From NCBI GenBank assembly GCA_030372335.1, contig JAUDCW010000003.1: a stretch of DNA of 64,000 nt, one strand, 5' to 3'. Each line of letters starts with the position of its first letter. Positions within the stretch are counted from its first letter, which is position 1. Shown one piece after another: positions 7,205 through 15,786 of this stretch. This DNA is from JALCOL01 sp022649665. GTDB lineage: Bacteria > Bacillota > Bacilli > Lactobacillales > Enterococcaceae. The notes under the pieces were generated by a model. The model was not told where the DNA came from, did not search any database, and worked only from the letters and a program-made list of their open reading frames with translations. The translations under genes and the position numbers were made by a program.

Positions 7205-8461
7205 TTATTTCTGATAAAAAACTTCATTCACTGCCTGTGTTACTGCAATTTTGACATGTTCATATGTCAGTCCGCCTTGAACATACAGCACGTAAGGTGG
7301 ACGAATCGGTCCATCGCTTGTCAATTCCAAGCTGGCTCCTTGGACAAAAGTCCCAGCTGCCATGATCACATCGTCTTCGTACCCCGGCATGTAAGACGGG
7401 ATCGGCAAGACATGTGCATCAACAGGTGAAAATTTTTGGATCGCTTGGCAGAATTTGACCATCGTATCTTCTTCTTTCAGCTCGACCATTTGGATCAGAT
7501 CGGTCCGTGGATCATCCCACTTTGGGGTCGATGCGATCCCATGCATATCGAGCAGCGCAGCAGTGAACACGGCGCCTTGGATCGCTTGGGAAACGACGTG
7601 CGGCGCTAAGAAGAAGCCTTGCAGCATTTCATAAACGGTCCCGAGCATCGCTCCGCCCTCATCGCCGACACCTGGCGTCGTCAGCCGATACGCACAGCGT
7701 TCGACTAATTCTTTTTTACCCGCGATATAGCCGCCGGTTTTGGCAATCCCGCCGCCGGGATTTTTGATCAAGGAGCCTGCGATCAAATCGACGCCGACTT
7801 CTGTTGGTTCGCGTGTTTCGGCAAATTCGCCATAACAGTTGTCGCAGAAGATCACGACGTCCGGCGCCACCGCGCGGATCGCCCGCACCATTTCCGCGAT
7901 TTCCGCGATCGTGTATGACGGACGCTGTGCGTAGCCGCGGGAACGCTGGATCGCCACGACTTTTGTTTTGTCAGTGATCTGCTCTTTGACACCTTGCAGA
8001 TCGACTTGGCCGTTTGCCAGCAATTCGACTTGATCATAGCCGATGTCATATTCTTTCAGCGAACCAATGCCGTTGCCAGTCAGACCAATCACTTCCAGCA
8101 GCGTATCGTATGGCGTGCCGGTGATATAAAGCAGCTCATCGCCCGGCCGCAAGATTCCCATCAGCGAAGTCGTGATCGCGTGCGTTCCGGAGATGATCTG
8201 CGGACGCACGAGTGCTTTTTCCGCTCCGAAAACTTCCGCATAGACTGCCTCCAGACAGTCACGGCCTTCATCGTCGTAGCCGTAGCCGGTCGAGGGCATA
8301 AAGTGCGTTTCTGATAAATGATGATTGCGCATGGCCCGCAAAACTTTTTCCTGATTGTCGAGCGCGCGTTCTGCGATCACGTTTCTCATCGGAGCGATCA
8401 GCAGTTCCGCTTGTGCGACTTTTTCATTCAATTCCGGTGAAAATTGTTCATTCCAACTCAT
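7205..8461 (-). CDS. Methionine gamma-lyase-family PLP protein
   Basis: This 418-residue member of the Met_gamma_lyase family (PF06838) was formerly called aluminium-resistance protein. It is a fold-type I pyridoxal-phosphate enzyme; the lysine of GSLIKNPGGGIAKTGGYIAG and the upstream CDNCYGEF segment are the cofactor-site regions. The true substrate of the family is not settled. ATG 8461 has AGGAGG seven bases upstream and overlaps the end of hflX by 14 bases, so the genes are translationally coupled. It is the last gene of the glpQ-like/miaA/hflX operon. Confidence 0.88.
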   Translation of the reverse strand: MSWNEQFSPELNEKVAQAELLIAPMRNVIAERALDNQEKVLRAMRNHHLSETHFMPSTGYGYDDEGRDCLEAVYAEVFGAEKALVRPQIISGTHAITTSLMGILRPGDELLYITGTPYDTLLEVIGLTGNGIGSLKEYDIGYDQVELLANGQVDLQGVKEQITDKTKVVAIQRSRGYAQRPSYTIAEIAEMVRAIRAVAPDVVIFCDNCYGEFAETREPTEVGVDLIAGSLIKNPGGGIAKTGGYIAGKKELVERCAYRLTTPGVGDEGGAMLGTVYEMLQGFFLAPHVVSQAIQGAVFTAALLDMHGIASTPKWDDPRTDLIQMVELKEEDTMVKFCQAIQKFSPVDAHVLPIPSYMPGYEDDVIMAAGTFVQGASLELTSDGPIRPPYVLYVQGGLTYEHVKIAVTQAVNEVFYQK

Positions 8462-9689
8462 TTTTGTCCTCCTTGATCCAGCGGGAGTTCTCTTTTGCAA
8501 ATCCCGTGACCAAATATTGATTTTTCTCTTCTTCAAACTGCTCTTTCAGCAGCAGTGTTTCCGTGCGCAGACGGCTGAGCGTCTGGCCATCTTCAGCCGG
8601 TACTTCGAGTGCATATGGCTCCATTATTTCCATCATTCGGCGCCGTACACTATCCGTCAAGACTGTTTTCCCCTTGGTAGATTTCGCATTGATCAAACAA
8701 AACGGGTGAAGTGTCGGAATGAAATTCCGCCCTTCCAGCTGATCTTCTTTTGTATAGACCGTCAAAAGCGGCATCTCGCTCATGTCTAACCGGTCCAAAA
8801 GCGAAAGGACCGTTTTTTCCTGCTCAAGACGTGCTGGATCGGCTGCATCAACGACATGGAGCAAAAGATCCATTCCGCGGCTTTCCTCCAATGTCGATTG
8901 GAATGCATCGATCAATTCGGTCGGCAAGTCCTGAATAAAGCCGACCGTATCGGTCAATGTCACGACCATTCCTTGCGGCATCTTCCATTGTTTCGTCAGC
9001 GGATCAAGTGTTGCGAACAATTCATTTTCTTCATACGTATGACTGGCGGTCAACAGATTCATGATCGTTGACTTGCCGGCATTTGTATAACCGATCAAAC
9101 CGATATTGAACTGATTTCCTTCATTTCGCCGCTGCCGTGAACGTTCACGGTGTTTAGCAACTTGCTCCAGCTCTTTTTTGATCGCGTGGATCCGCACGCG
9201 GATGTGGCGCCGATCGGTCTCAAGTTTGGTTTCGCCGGGGCCGCGTGTTCCGATACCGCCGCCTAAACGCGAGAGGGCGAGTCCCTGCCCCATGATCCGC
9301 GGCAATTGATAGCTCAGCTGCGCAAGTTCGACTTGCAGCTTGCCTTCTTTTGACTGCGCGCGCATCGCAAAAATATCCAGGATCAGCTGGACACGGTCAA
9401 TGACCCGCACGCCGAGCGCATCTTCAAGATACTGCCCTTGACGCGGCGAAAGCTCCTGATTGAAGATCACCAGATCGGCTTCATAAGCTTCGACCATGTT
9501 TTTTAAGATTTCCAGTTTTCCTTTCCCGATCAAGGTTTTCGGATCATAATTGACGCGCTTTTGCGTCAATGTATAAACGACTTCGCCTTTTGCGGTTTTT
9601 ACCAGATGATTCAATTCTTTCATCGATTCAAAAAAGCGCTCGCTGTTTTTGGCGGTTTCGATCCCGACCAGTGCAACTTTTTCTTTCAT
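8448..9689 (-). CDS. hflX: Ribosome-dissociating GTPase HflX
   Basis: This 413-residue GTPase splits stalled or hibernating 70S ribosomes under stress. It shows the N-terminal HflX domain, the Gly-rich GGGIGTRGPGE segment before the G domain, G1 GYTNAGKST, G3 DTVGF and the typical C-terminal extension. It overlaps miaA by 4 bases upstream and the next gene by 14 downstream. The miaA-hflX pairing is widespread. Confidence 0.95.
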   Translation of the reverse strand: MKEKVALVGIETAKNSERFFESMKELNHLVKTAKGEVVYTLTQKRVNYDPKTLIGKGKLEILKNMVEAYEADLVIFNQELSPRQGQYLEDALGVRVIDRVQLILDIFAMRAQSKEGKLQVELAQLSYQLPRIMGQGLALSRLGGGIGTRGPGETKLETDRRHIRVRIHAIKKELEQVAKHRERSRQRRNEGNQFNIGLIGYTNAGKSTIMNLLTASHTYEENELFATLDPLTKQWKMPQGMVVTLTDTVGFIQDLPTELIDAFQSTLEESRGMDLLLHVVDAADPARLEQEKTVLSLLDRLDMSEMPLLTVYTKEDQLEGRNFIPTLHPFCLINAKSTKGKTVLTDSVRRRMMEIMEPYALEVPAEDGQTLSRLRTETLLLKEQFEEEKNQYLVTGFAKENSRWIKEDKNELE

Positions 9690-10621
9690 AATATTCCCCC
9701 TGACAGCCAGTTTTCGACTTCTTCGGTAATGCGTTCCCGCTCGTCTGGACGCGTCAAATCATGCCAATGGACCGGCATGCGGTTTTTGAACCAGGTCAGT
9801 TGGCGTTTCGCGTAACGTCTGGAATTCCGTTTGATCTCGACGAGGCAGTCTGCAAGCGGCTTTTCTCCAGCAAAGTACGGGAACAGCTCTTTATAGCCGA
9901 TCCCTTGGGCACTTTGGAGTGTGTGTCCGCGCTTTTTTTGCAGCTCATACAACCGGCGCGCCTCATCGATCAATCCGTTTTCGACCATTTGATCGACCCG
10001 CTGATTGATTCGCTGATACAATTCTTCGCGCACCCCTTCTAAGCCCAGCAGATAAAAATCATACAAGGCTTTCGGCGGTACTTTCGGCATACTTTGCGCC
10101 CTTTCCAGCAAACGGATCACACGGCGGGCATTGTTCGGATGGACGCTTTCTGCCGCAGCCGGATCTTTCTGTGCAAGCTTTTCCCAAAGCGCCTCCTTGC
10201 CGTGCGTCGCCAAATACGCTTCCCAGTGCGCGCGCTTTTCCTGCGTTTCTTTCCAAGCAGCGTCACCGCCCAGCTGATAATCATAAAGCAGACTTTGAAT
10301 ATAAAGGCCTGTCCCGCCGACAATGATCGGCAGATGTCCCCGGTGAGTGATCGCCTCGATCTTTTCACGACCTTTTTTCTGAAAATCATACGCTGTATAA
10401 TTTTCATCTGCTTCCCGTTCATCGATCAAAAAGTGCGGCACCCCCGCTTGTTCTTCTGCGGTGACTTTCGCAGTGCCGATATCAAGCCCGCGGTAAATTT
10501 GGAGTGAATCCCCGCTGATGATTTCACCTGAGAATCTTTTGACAAGTTCGATACTGAGCGCTGTTTTCCCAACCGCTGTCGGGCCGACGATCGCGAGCAC
10601 TTTCGGCAAAGCCTCACTCAT
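9686..10621 (-). CDS. miaA: tRNA dimethylallyltransferase
   Basis: This 311-residue enzyme transfers an isopentenyl group to the N6 of A37 in tRNAs that read UNN codons. The P-loop GPTAVGKT at residues 13-20, the SGDSLQIYRG substrate segment and VGGTGLYIQSL are all present. It overlaps the phosphodiesterase gene upstream by 8 bases and hflX downstream by 4, so it belongs to a tightly coupled operon. Confidence 0.96.
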   Translation of the reverse strand: MSEALPKVLAIVGPTAVGKTALSIELVKRFSGEIISGDSLQIYRGLDIGTAKVTAEEQAGVPHFLIDEREADENYTAYDFQKKGREKIEAITHRGHLPIIVGGTGLYIQSLLYDYQLGGDAAWKETQEKRAHWEAYLATHGKEALWEKLAQKDPAAAESVHPNNARRVIRLLERAQSMPKVPPKALYDFYLLGLEGVREELYQRINQRVDQMVENGLIDEARRLYELQKKRGHTLQSAQGIGYKELFPYFAGEKPLADCLVEIKRNSRRYAKRQLTWFKNRMPVHWHDLTRPDERERITEEVENWLSGGIL

Positions 10622-11342
10622 ACTGCTTGCGCCACCGGATCGCTTCTTCGGGCATATCGGTCATCACTGTATGTAAGTGGTTCAGCATGCAGAAACGAAA
10701 CTCGTCACTATCATCGATCGTCCAAACGCGAACTGGAAACGGCAGCGTCGCTAGTCGTTTTTGATGGGCGATGCACCAATCAAGCCGCGGATGGATCGCT
10801 TCGAGAAACGGAACTTTCAGCGCTTTGCGAAATTTGATCTCCGAGTTGCCGAAAATATAGCCGAGCGGCGTTTCCGGCTCTAATAAGAAAAGTGTCTGCA
10901 GCGTCTGCAGCTTCATGCTCGAATACATATAAGGAAATGACCATTCTTGACTGGTCATTAAGCGGTGTGTGATTTCTTCGATCTCCGGGTCATGGATCCG
11001 GTCGGTTTTCAGCTCGATATTCAGCAAACCGGCAAACTGATTGTTTTGCAAAGTCGCTAATACTTCCGGCAGCGTCGGCACGCGGATCCCGGCAAAGGCA
11101 TCCCCTTTGAATTTCCCCGCATCGAGCATTTTGATCTCATGCAGGTTGAGTTCATTGACTTGGTGCGGATCGCCGCAGGTTCTTTCAAAAGTTTCATCAT
11201 GAATGACGATCAGATGCCGATCTTTTGACAAATGGACGTCCAATTCGATCCCGTCAGCGCCGACGCGGATCGCTTCTACAAAAGCCGGCAGCGTATTTTC
11301 AGGATGCGTCGCCCGGCTTCCTCGATGGGCCATGATTTTCAC
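10614..11342 (-). CDS. Glycerophosphodiester phosphodiesterase, cytoplasmic
   Basis: This 242-residue GDPD family enzyme hydrolyses glycerophosphodiesters to glycerol-3-phosphate and an alcohol. Catalytic signatures are HRG near the start, ENTLPAF, IELDVHLSKD and HDETFERT. There is no signal peptide, so it acts in the cytoplasm. The GTG at 11342 lies 8 bases after GAGGAG and is preferred over the GTG at 11351, which overlaps that site. It is the first gene of the operon with miaA, hflX and the PLP protein. Confidence 0.9.
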   Translation of the reverse strand: MKIMAHRGSRATHPENTLPAFVEAIRVGADGIELDVHLSKDRHLIVIHDETFERTCGDPHQVNELNLHEIKMLDAGKFKGDAFAGIRVPTLPEVLATLQNNQFAGLLNIELKTDRIHDPEIEEITHRLMTSQEWSFPYMYSSMKLQTLQTLFLLEPETPLGYIFGNSEIKFRKALKVPFLEAIHPRLDWCIAHQKRLATLPFPVRVWTIDDSDEFRFCMLNHLHTVMTDMPEEAIRWRKQYE

Positions 11343-11373
11343 TTGAATCACTCCTCATAAAATATCTTTTCTC

Positions 11374-11382
11374 ATTGTATCA
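11374..11382 (-). promoter_or_regulatory. Extended -10 promoter of the glpQ-like/miaA operon
   Basis: On the minus strand TGATACAAT is an extended -10 element about 30 bases before the phosphodiesterase start. No good -35 is visible at the usual distance. Confidence 0.4.
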
Positions 11383-11505
11383 CTGAATCGGTCTTTAGGC
11401 GATCAGACTCGCTTTTATTGCGGTCTTCTTCAAACAGCTGCGACTAGCATTTTTTTAGATTTTAGTAGATAATAGACTTGAGTTTGATGAAAGGGCGTGA
11501 ATCAA

Positions 11506-11673
11506 ATGAAAAAATTTGCTTCCGGATTCTTTACTGGGGCTTTGCTGGTGACTGCACTGGCGGTCGGCACGGTGATCGGCGTAAAAAAAACAGTCGTTGA
11601 ACCGATCCAGGAAAAAGAACATACGATCGATGAAAATCGCAAAAAAGCAGCACGTAAAAGCTTTGCCAGATAG
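11506..11673 (+). CDS. DUF3042 family small membrane protein
   Basis: This 55-residue protein begins with a hydrophobic segment (residues 5-25, FFTGALLVTALAVGTVIG) and ends with a basic tail, RKKAARKSFAR. It matches the DUF3042 family of Lactobacillales in length and in the VKKTVVEPIQE and IDENRKKA segments. Its function is unknown; a single-pass membrane protein with the tail in the cytoplasm is likely. It is the only plus-strand gene here, starts at ATG 11506 behind AAGGG, and ends before a strong bidirectional terminator. Confidence 0.85.
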   Translation: MKKFASGFFTGALLVTALAVGTVIGVKKTVVEPIQEKEHTIDENRKKAARKSFAR

Positions 11674-11690
11674 GAAAGCCCGCGTGCAAT

Positions 11691-11734
11691 AAAAAGAACT
11701 GCGAAAAATCTCAAGATTTTTCGCAGTTCTTTTT
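11691..11734. terminator. Bidirectional terminator
   Basis: A perfect 20-bp stem (11691-11710 with 11715-11734, loop TCAA) has A-runs on one side and T-runs on the other. It ends both the DUF3042 gene on the plus strand and the rhodanese gene on the minus strand. Confidence 0.9.
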
Positions 11735-11737
11735 ATT

Positions 11738-12127
11738 TTATTGATTTTTCTTTTTGATCTTGCCATCCCATTCGCTGTATCCGCCTTTTAAGATAAAAAT
11801 CGTCTTATAACCGTTTTTGCGCAGGATATTAGCCGTCCGGATCGAGAGCGACTTCGATTGATCGTAAAGATAGACCGGCATATCTTTTCTGATCGCTGTC
11901 AGTGATGATTTGATCATCGTATAAGGAATATTGCGTGCCCCTAAAATATGGCCGGCATCAAACGTTTCTTTGTCGCGGACATCGATCAATTGCCCTTTGC
12001 GCATCCCCTCCCGAAAAGCATCCGCCGGAATCACTTTTGCGGAACGTTTGACCATGACGTGCATATATACTTCGTAAATAAGCAGCGCCAACAAAATCGC
12101 TAATAAAAACACTGTGAGCCAATTCAT
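11738..12127 (-). CDS. Membrane-anchored rhodanese-like protein without the active-site Cys
   Basis: This 129-residue protein has an N-terminal transmembrane helix (residues 3-25) and one rhodanese domain (LIDVRDKETFDAGHILGARNIPY). In active rhodaneses the loop after the VYLYD strand begins with Cys. Here it reads YDQSKSLSIR, so the catalytic cysteine is replaced and sulfurtransfer is not expected. It resembles the YqhL-type membrane rhodaneses of Firmicutes. It belongs with YqgQ, a rhomboid protease and 5-FTHF cyclo-ligase in one minus-strand group. The family call is firm, the function unknown. Confidence 0.85.
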   Translation of the reverse strand: MNWLTVFLLAILLALLIYEVYMHVMVKRSAKVIPADAFREGMRKGQLIDVRDKETFDAGHILGARNIPYTMIKSSLTAIRKDMPVYLYDQSKSLSIRTANILRKNGYKTIFILKGGYSEWDGKIKKKNQ

Positions 12128-12198
12128 AAAAATCTTCAGAGTCCTTTCTTTCCAATGGATTTTTTCTTAAACGAAACAGCTGCTGCATATTTCGCCGC

Positions 12199-12417
12199 TC
12201 AAAACGGATCATTCTCTTCAGCCCGCTTCTCTTCCAAACGATGTTCGCGCCGCAAGATCAGCGTAGCAGTATAGAAAGTTTTTTGATCGATCAGCTGATG
12301 CTGATAGATCTTCTTCAACTCGATCCCCATCATTTCGATGTCGTACAGTCTTGAGCCCACATACACAATAATACCAAAACTTTTCAATAATTGTTGCACA
12401 TCATATAGAGTTTTCAA
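12199..12417 (-). CDS. YqgQ family protein (DUF910)
   Basis: This 72-residue soluble protein matches the YqgQ family (MKTLYDVQQLLKSFGIIVYVG and the YDIEMM helix). The family is small, helical and of unknown function; in Firmicutes it is typically beside the rhomboid and glucokinase genes. It is 18 bases downstream of the rhomboid gene, whose operon it shares. Confidence 0.85.
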   Translation of the reverse strand: MKTLYDVQQLLKSFGIIVYVGSRLYDIEMMGIELKKIYQHQLIDQKTFYTATLILRREHRLEEKRAEENDPF

Positions 12418-12435
12418 AATATTTCTCCTTACCGC

Positions 12436-13134
12436 TTACAATGCGCCAAAACGCCGCATGCCGAAAAGAAAGCAGCCGGCCAGTAAAAAAGCGAACAGGA
12501 CGCACGTCAAAAATCGTTCTGCGAAGCTCGAACTGCGCCGCGGCGTTCCAAGAACATCTGCTAAAATGAGTCCGCCGATAAAGCCGCCGATGTGCCCCAT
12601 CATGTCGATGCTCGGCGAAAAAATATTGAATAATAGGTTCATCGCGATGAACAGGCCATAGCGCTTTGCCAGCATCTCGAACATCTGGTCGCCGCGGAAG
12701 ATCCGTCCCAAAATAATAAAAGCCCCAAAAAGTCCAAAGAGTGAAGTACTTGCACCAGCTGAAACGCTGTTGGCGGAGCCGAGCGCAAAACTAGCGACGT
12801 TCCCGAGGATCCCTGAGCCGAGATAAAGCAGCAAATAACGCCATTTGCCGAAGATCACTTCGGCTTCTCTGCCGACAAAATATAGCGTCGCCATATTCAC
12901 CACGATATGTGTCCAGCCGATGTGCAGAAACATCGGCGTGATAAACCGCCAATATTGATGATTATAAATGATATCGGGCCGCTCCATCGCACCGTACTTG
13001 ATCAGGACATCGATCGACTCCGAACCGCCTTGAGCAAAATAACGGATCTCCATCCATAAAAAGATAAGTACCGTGATCGCCATCAGCAAATAGGTCATCC
13101 ATGAATCATTTTTTAATTTTCTTAAACGCTCCAT
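12436..13134 (-). CDS. Rhomboid intramembrane serine protease (GluP-like)
   Basis: This 232-residue integral membrane protease has about six to seven transmembrane segments. The nucleophile is the Ser of GASTSLFG (usually GxSG; here Thr follows the Ser), and the catalytic His is in MMGHIGGFIGG. It resembles Bacillus GluP/YqgP, without the long extra domains. The first TM follows a short basic N-terminus. The start overlaps the stop of the cyclo-ligase gene by one base, showing a single transcript. Confidence 0.92.
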   Translation of the reverse strand: MERLRKLKNDSWMTYLLMAITVLIFLWMEIRYFAQGGSESIDVLIKYGAMERPDIIYNHQYWRFITPMFLHIGWTHIVVNMATLYFVGREAEVIFGKWRYLLLYLGSGILGNVASFALGSANSVSAGASTSLFGLFGAFIILGRIFRGDQMFEMLAKRYGLFIAMNLLFNIFSPSIDMMGHIGGFIGGLILADVLGTPRRSSSFAERFLTCVLFAFLLAGCFLFGMRRFGAL

Positions 13135-13694
13135 CAGACCTCCTCCGTTTCTTCCAGCCCGAGCGAGAACAGACGATCGACCGGAATGTCATATGGATCC
13201 GGTTCGAACTCGATGAGCTGCTCGATAAGGGCCAGTGCAGCTGTCTTCCCGTGAAAATCCGCTAAATAACGGTCATAATACCCGCCGCCGAAGCCCAACC
13301 GGTAGCCGTCTTTTCGAAAAGCAAGGCCTGGAACGACGATCAGATCAAGTTCTTCAGGCGAAACCGCCGCCTTTTCCAGCGGTTCATCGATCCCAAAACG
13401 ATTTTTTTGGAGCGCTGTATGTTCGGTCAATGGCCGAAAAACCATTGTATAGTCCGCAAGAGTCTGCGGTATGTACACTTTTTTCCCTTTTTCCCAGCTG
13501 GCGAAAATCAGCGGCCATGTATCGATTTCAAGCGGCATCGGCAAAGTCATTCCGATTTTTTCCGCTTGCAAGTATTCTGGACTGCTCAAAAGCTGCGCTT
13601 GCAGGAGTCTTTCCTGATTTTCTTTTGCCGGAGTTGCGATCATTTTGCTCAGACGTTCCTTGAGCGTTTTTCTGATCTCTGTTTTACTTTTCAC
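13134..13694 (-). CDS. 5-formyltetrahydrofolate cyclo-ligase
   Basis: This 186-residue enzyme converts 5-formyl-THF and ATP to 5,10-methenyl-THF in the folate one-carbon cycle. The conserved GYRLGFGGGYYDRYL segment near residue 130 and the basic N-terminus (KSKTEIRKTLKERL) are typical of the family. It is the first gene of the group with rhomboid, YqgQ and the rhodanese-like protein. Confidence 0.94.
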   Translation of the reverse strand: MKSKTEIRKTLKERLSKMIATPAKENQERLLQAQLLSSPEYLQAEKIGMTLPMPLEIDTWPLIFASWEKGKKVYIPQTLADYTMVFRPLTEHTALQKNRFGIDEPLEKAAVSPEELDLIVVPGLAFRKDGYRLGFGGGYYDRYLADFHGKTAALALIEQLIEFEPDPYDIPVDRLFSLGLEETEEV

Positions 13695-13777
13695 CGAAAC
13701 TCCTCCTCTCGTGATCCTTTCTATTTTAACCCACCTTGCGCCGCTTGACTACCACTCACTGAAAGAGTTTTTCTGAA

Positions 13778-13812
13778 AACAAAAAGACTGCCGCTTTGAT
13801 AGCCGCAGTCCG
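13778..13812 (-). terminator. Terminator after csbD-like gene
   Basis: On the minus strand GACTGC and GCAGTC (13805-13810 and 13786-13791) form a stem followed by TTTTTG. Confidence 0.75.
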
Positions 13813-13819
13813 CGAGTGA

Positions 13820-14011
13820 TTATTTGTCGTCTTTGTTCTTATCGAACTTTTTATTGATCTTTCCAGCAACTTCATCGACTTTTTCTTCTGCTTCATCTTT
13901 CAGTTTGCCGAATTCTTTTTTTACTCTGCCTTTTAATTCTTTTGAATCATCACCACTAAGTTTCCCGGTTGTTTCTTCCACTTTGCCTTTGATCTCATCT
14001 TTATTGACCAT
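13820..14011 (-). CDS. CsbD family stress protein
   Basis: This 63-residue, very hydrophilic, Lys/Glu-rich protein belongs to the CsbD family (VNKDEIKGKVEETTGKLSGD near the start). Members are often induced by general stress, but their molecular role is unknown. ATG 14011 has AGGAGG seven bases upstream. It is a single-gene transcript with its own terminator. Confidence 0.9.
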   Translation of the reverse strand: MVNKDEIKGKVEETTGKLSGDDSKELKGRVKKEFGKLKDEAEEKVDEVAGKINKKFDKNKDDK

Positions 14012-14120
14012 CAAAATTCCTCCTTTATTTCACCAGCTTCAGCGACATTGCTTAATTTAAGGATAGCATGTCTAATTTCAGAACGCTAAGATAACGCTTT
14101 CTATAAAAAAATAAAACAAG

Positions 14121-14155
14121 AAAAAAAGGCCTCGATTCAAAATCGAAGTCTTTTT
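14121..14155 (-). terminator. Terminator of the universal stress protein gene
   Basis: On the minus strand AGACTTCGAT and ATCGAGGCCT pair (with GU pairs) around TTTGA, followed by TTTTTTTC, directly after the stop codon. Confidence 0.75.
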
Positions 14156-14159
14156 GAAG

Positions 14160-14642
14160 TTATTTGACTACTAATACATTGCAATCTGCATGATTTACGA
14201 TATAGTGTGTCGTCGATCCAAGCAAGATCCGCTCTAATGCGCCGCGCCCTTTATCGCCGACCATGATCAGATCGATCGGTTGTTTCATCGCCCGGCTGTA
14301 ATCAACGATCGCATATTTCGCGATCCCGCGAAATGCTGAAACTTTGACGTGTTTCACGCCGGCTGCTTCCGCTTGTTTTTTCAAATCATTAAGTTCGGCG
14401 TTTACTTTTTCGCTGACTTTTTCCATCATTTTTTCAACAACATCTTCTTTGATGTTCGCTGCATGATAAAAATCAGCTGCATACGCCAAATTTTCCGGTT
14501 CTTCCAAAACGGTCACCAAGATCAATTCCGCATCATTGCGTTTCGCCATCGAAACTGCTTCGTGAAATGCTTTCAAAGACTTGTCAGAATGATCCAACCC
14601 CAATAAAATGTGTTCGTAATGAAAATCTTTCAAATCCATCAT
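14160..14642 (-). CDS. Universal stress protein UspA family
   Basis: This 160-residue UspA-fold protein carries the ATP-binding motif G-2x-G-9x-G-S/T as GDKGRGALERILLGSTT near the C-terminus, so it belongs to the nucleotide-binding class. It starts with the usual ILLGLDHSDKS strand. It is a monocistronic gene with a CAGGAG SD and its own terminator; its exact role in stress or starvation is not defined. Confidence 0.92.
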   Translation of the reverse strand: MMDLKDFHYEHILLGLDHSDKSLKAFHEAVSMAKRNDAELILVTVLEEPENLAYAADFYHAANIKEDVVEKMMEKVSEKVNAELNDLKKQAEAAGVKHVKVSAFRGIAKYAIVDYSRAMKQPIDLIMVGDKGRGALERILLGSTTHYIVNHADCNVLVVK

Positions 14643-14749
14643 ATCAACTCCTGTCTACAAATCAAAACTTTAAAAAACGATCAAATATTATAAATCGTTG
14701 GTTTATTTTATCACAGTAAATCATTCTTGTCAGCAAATTAAAAAAACTT

Positions 14750-14797
14750 TTTTCCAAAAAAAAATAACCTCCAGCTTTCTACAGAAGAAAACTGAAG
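14750..14797 (-). terminator. Terminator of rpmG
   Basis: On the minus strand CCTTCAG and CTGGAGG with inner TTTCT/AGAAA pairs form a hairpin, followed by TTATTTTTTTT. Confidence 0.7.
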
Positions 14798-14805
14798 GAA
14801 AGATT

Positions 14806-14955
14806 TTATTTTGTTTCGCGATGCAAAGTGACTTTATGTTCCCGCGGGCAATATTTTTTGACTTCCAAACGGTCTGGATTGTTCCGTTTGTTTTTGCTGG
14901 TCAAGTAATTGCGTTCTTTGCAAGAAGTGCATTCCAAAGTAATATTTACGCGCAT
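14806..14955 (-). CDS. rpmG: 50S ribosomal protein L33
   Basis: This 49-residue protein is bL33 of the large ribosomal subunit. It reads MRVNITLECTSCKERNYLTS at the start and ends HRETK. The first zinc-type pair CTSC is kept, but the second is reduced to CPRE, as in many Lactobacillales copies, so zinc binding is doubtful. AAGGA eight bases upstream favours ATG 14955 over ATG 14964. A strong hairpin lies in its 5' UTR. Confidence 0.95.
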   Translation of the reverse strand: MRVNITLECTSCKERNYLTSKNKRNNPDRLEVKKYCPREHKVTLHRETK

Positions 14956-14981
14956 TTTATTCATCCTTTCGCTATTTGCTC

Positions 14982-15003
14982 TATCAAGTAGAAGTACTTG
15001 ATA
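14982..15003. promoter_or_regulatory. Perfect hairpin in the rpmG leader
   Basis: TATCAAGTA at 14982-14990 and TACTTGATA at 14995-15003 form a perfect 9-bp dyad around GAAG, 27 bases before rpmG. Its place between a TATAAT on the minus strand (near 15020) and the gene suits a repressor site or an mRNA-stabilising hairpin. Confidence 0.45.
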
Positions 15004-15040
15004 CTCACCAAATTATATTACCATGTTTTCCTACTTTTGG

Positions 15041-15763
15041 CTAGTTTTTTATTTGATTTTTTTCACATTGTGCCAAATAAGACTGTGCATACGCATAGTC
15101 CGCTTGGTTATCCATCTCAAAAGCGCTGCATGCCGGCAGCTTTTCGACTTTCACGTGGATCTGATCGAAATGGTCGATCGGGATATTGTCCCAAAACAAG
15201 CTGCTGTCTTCCAGTTGATCTTCGTTCAGATACTGCGGATAATACTTCTTGATTTTTTCAGCATCTGCGGCCGTCCAATACGTCACTCCCGACAAGGTAT
15301 ATAACTCCTCGTTCGTTTGCGGAATCCGCATTTTTTGAACGAAGCCGTCCGCACCGACTTCAGGACACCATTCACCAGTCGTATCTTTGCGCCGAGTAAT
15401 GAAATACGTGCTGGTCTCCGGTACTTGGAAAATATTGCGGCCAAGCACTGTATCCCCATCGATCACAAAGGTATCGGAAAAGTGGTCCAGTCCTAATGAA
15501 AAAGTATACAAATTATTATATACATCGTATTTGTCATTATAGATCAAGCGTACCCCTGGATACTTCTTCGGCAGATAGTCGAACAGTTCATGCAGATACC
15601 CGGTCAAGATCGTGATATCCGTGATCCCCGCTTCATTCAGAAAACGGATCGTGCGTTCCATGTTCGGGATCTCATTTACCGGCAGCAGCGCCTTGTGCTG
15701 ACTTTTCGTCATTTCTTTGAAGCGCGAACCAAAACCAGCTGCTACAAAAATCGCATTCGTCAT
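15041..15763 (-). CDS. LicC-like nucleotidyltransferase (choline-phosphate cytidylyltransferase type)
   Basis: This 240-residue sugar-nucleotidyltransferase-fold protein resembles LicC, which makes CDP-choline from choline phosphate and CTP. AAGFGSRF near residue 8 is the nucleotide-binding loop, HKALLPV follows it, and DGDTVLG is the metal-binding region. It lies 23 bases after a LicA-like kinase gene. Together they would activate choline, or ethanolamine, for attachment to a surface polymer, but no choline transporter (licB) or transferase (licD) is in the window. The nucleotidyltransferase family is firm; the substrate is inferred from the pair. Confidence 0.75.
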   Translation of the reverse strand: MTNAIFVAAGFGSRFKEMTKSQHKALLPVNEIPNMERTIRFLNEAGITDITILTGYLHELFDYLPKKYPGVRLIYNDKYDVYNNLYTFSLGLDHFSDTFVIDGDTVLGRNIFQVPETSTYFITRRKDTTGEWCPEVGADGFVQKMRIPQTNEELYTLSGVTYWTAADAEKIKKYYPQYLNEDQLEDSSLFWDNIPIDHFDQIHVKVEKLPACSAFEMDNQADYAYAQSYLAQCEKNQIKN

Positions 15764-15786
15764 TTCTTTTTATCTCCATTCTTACA

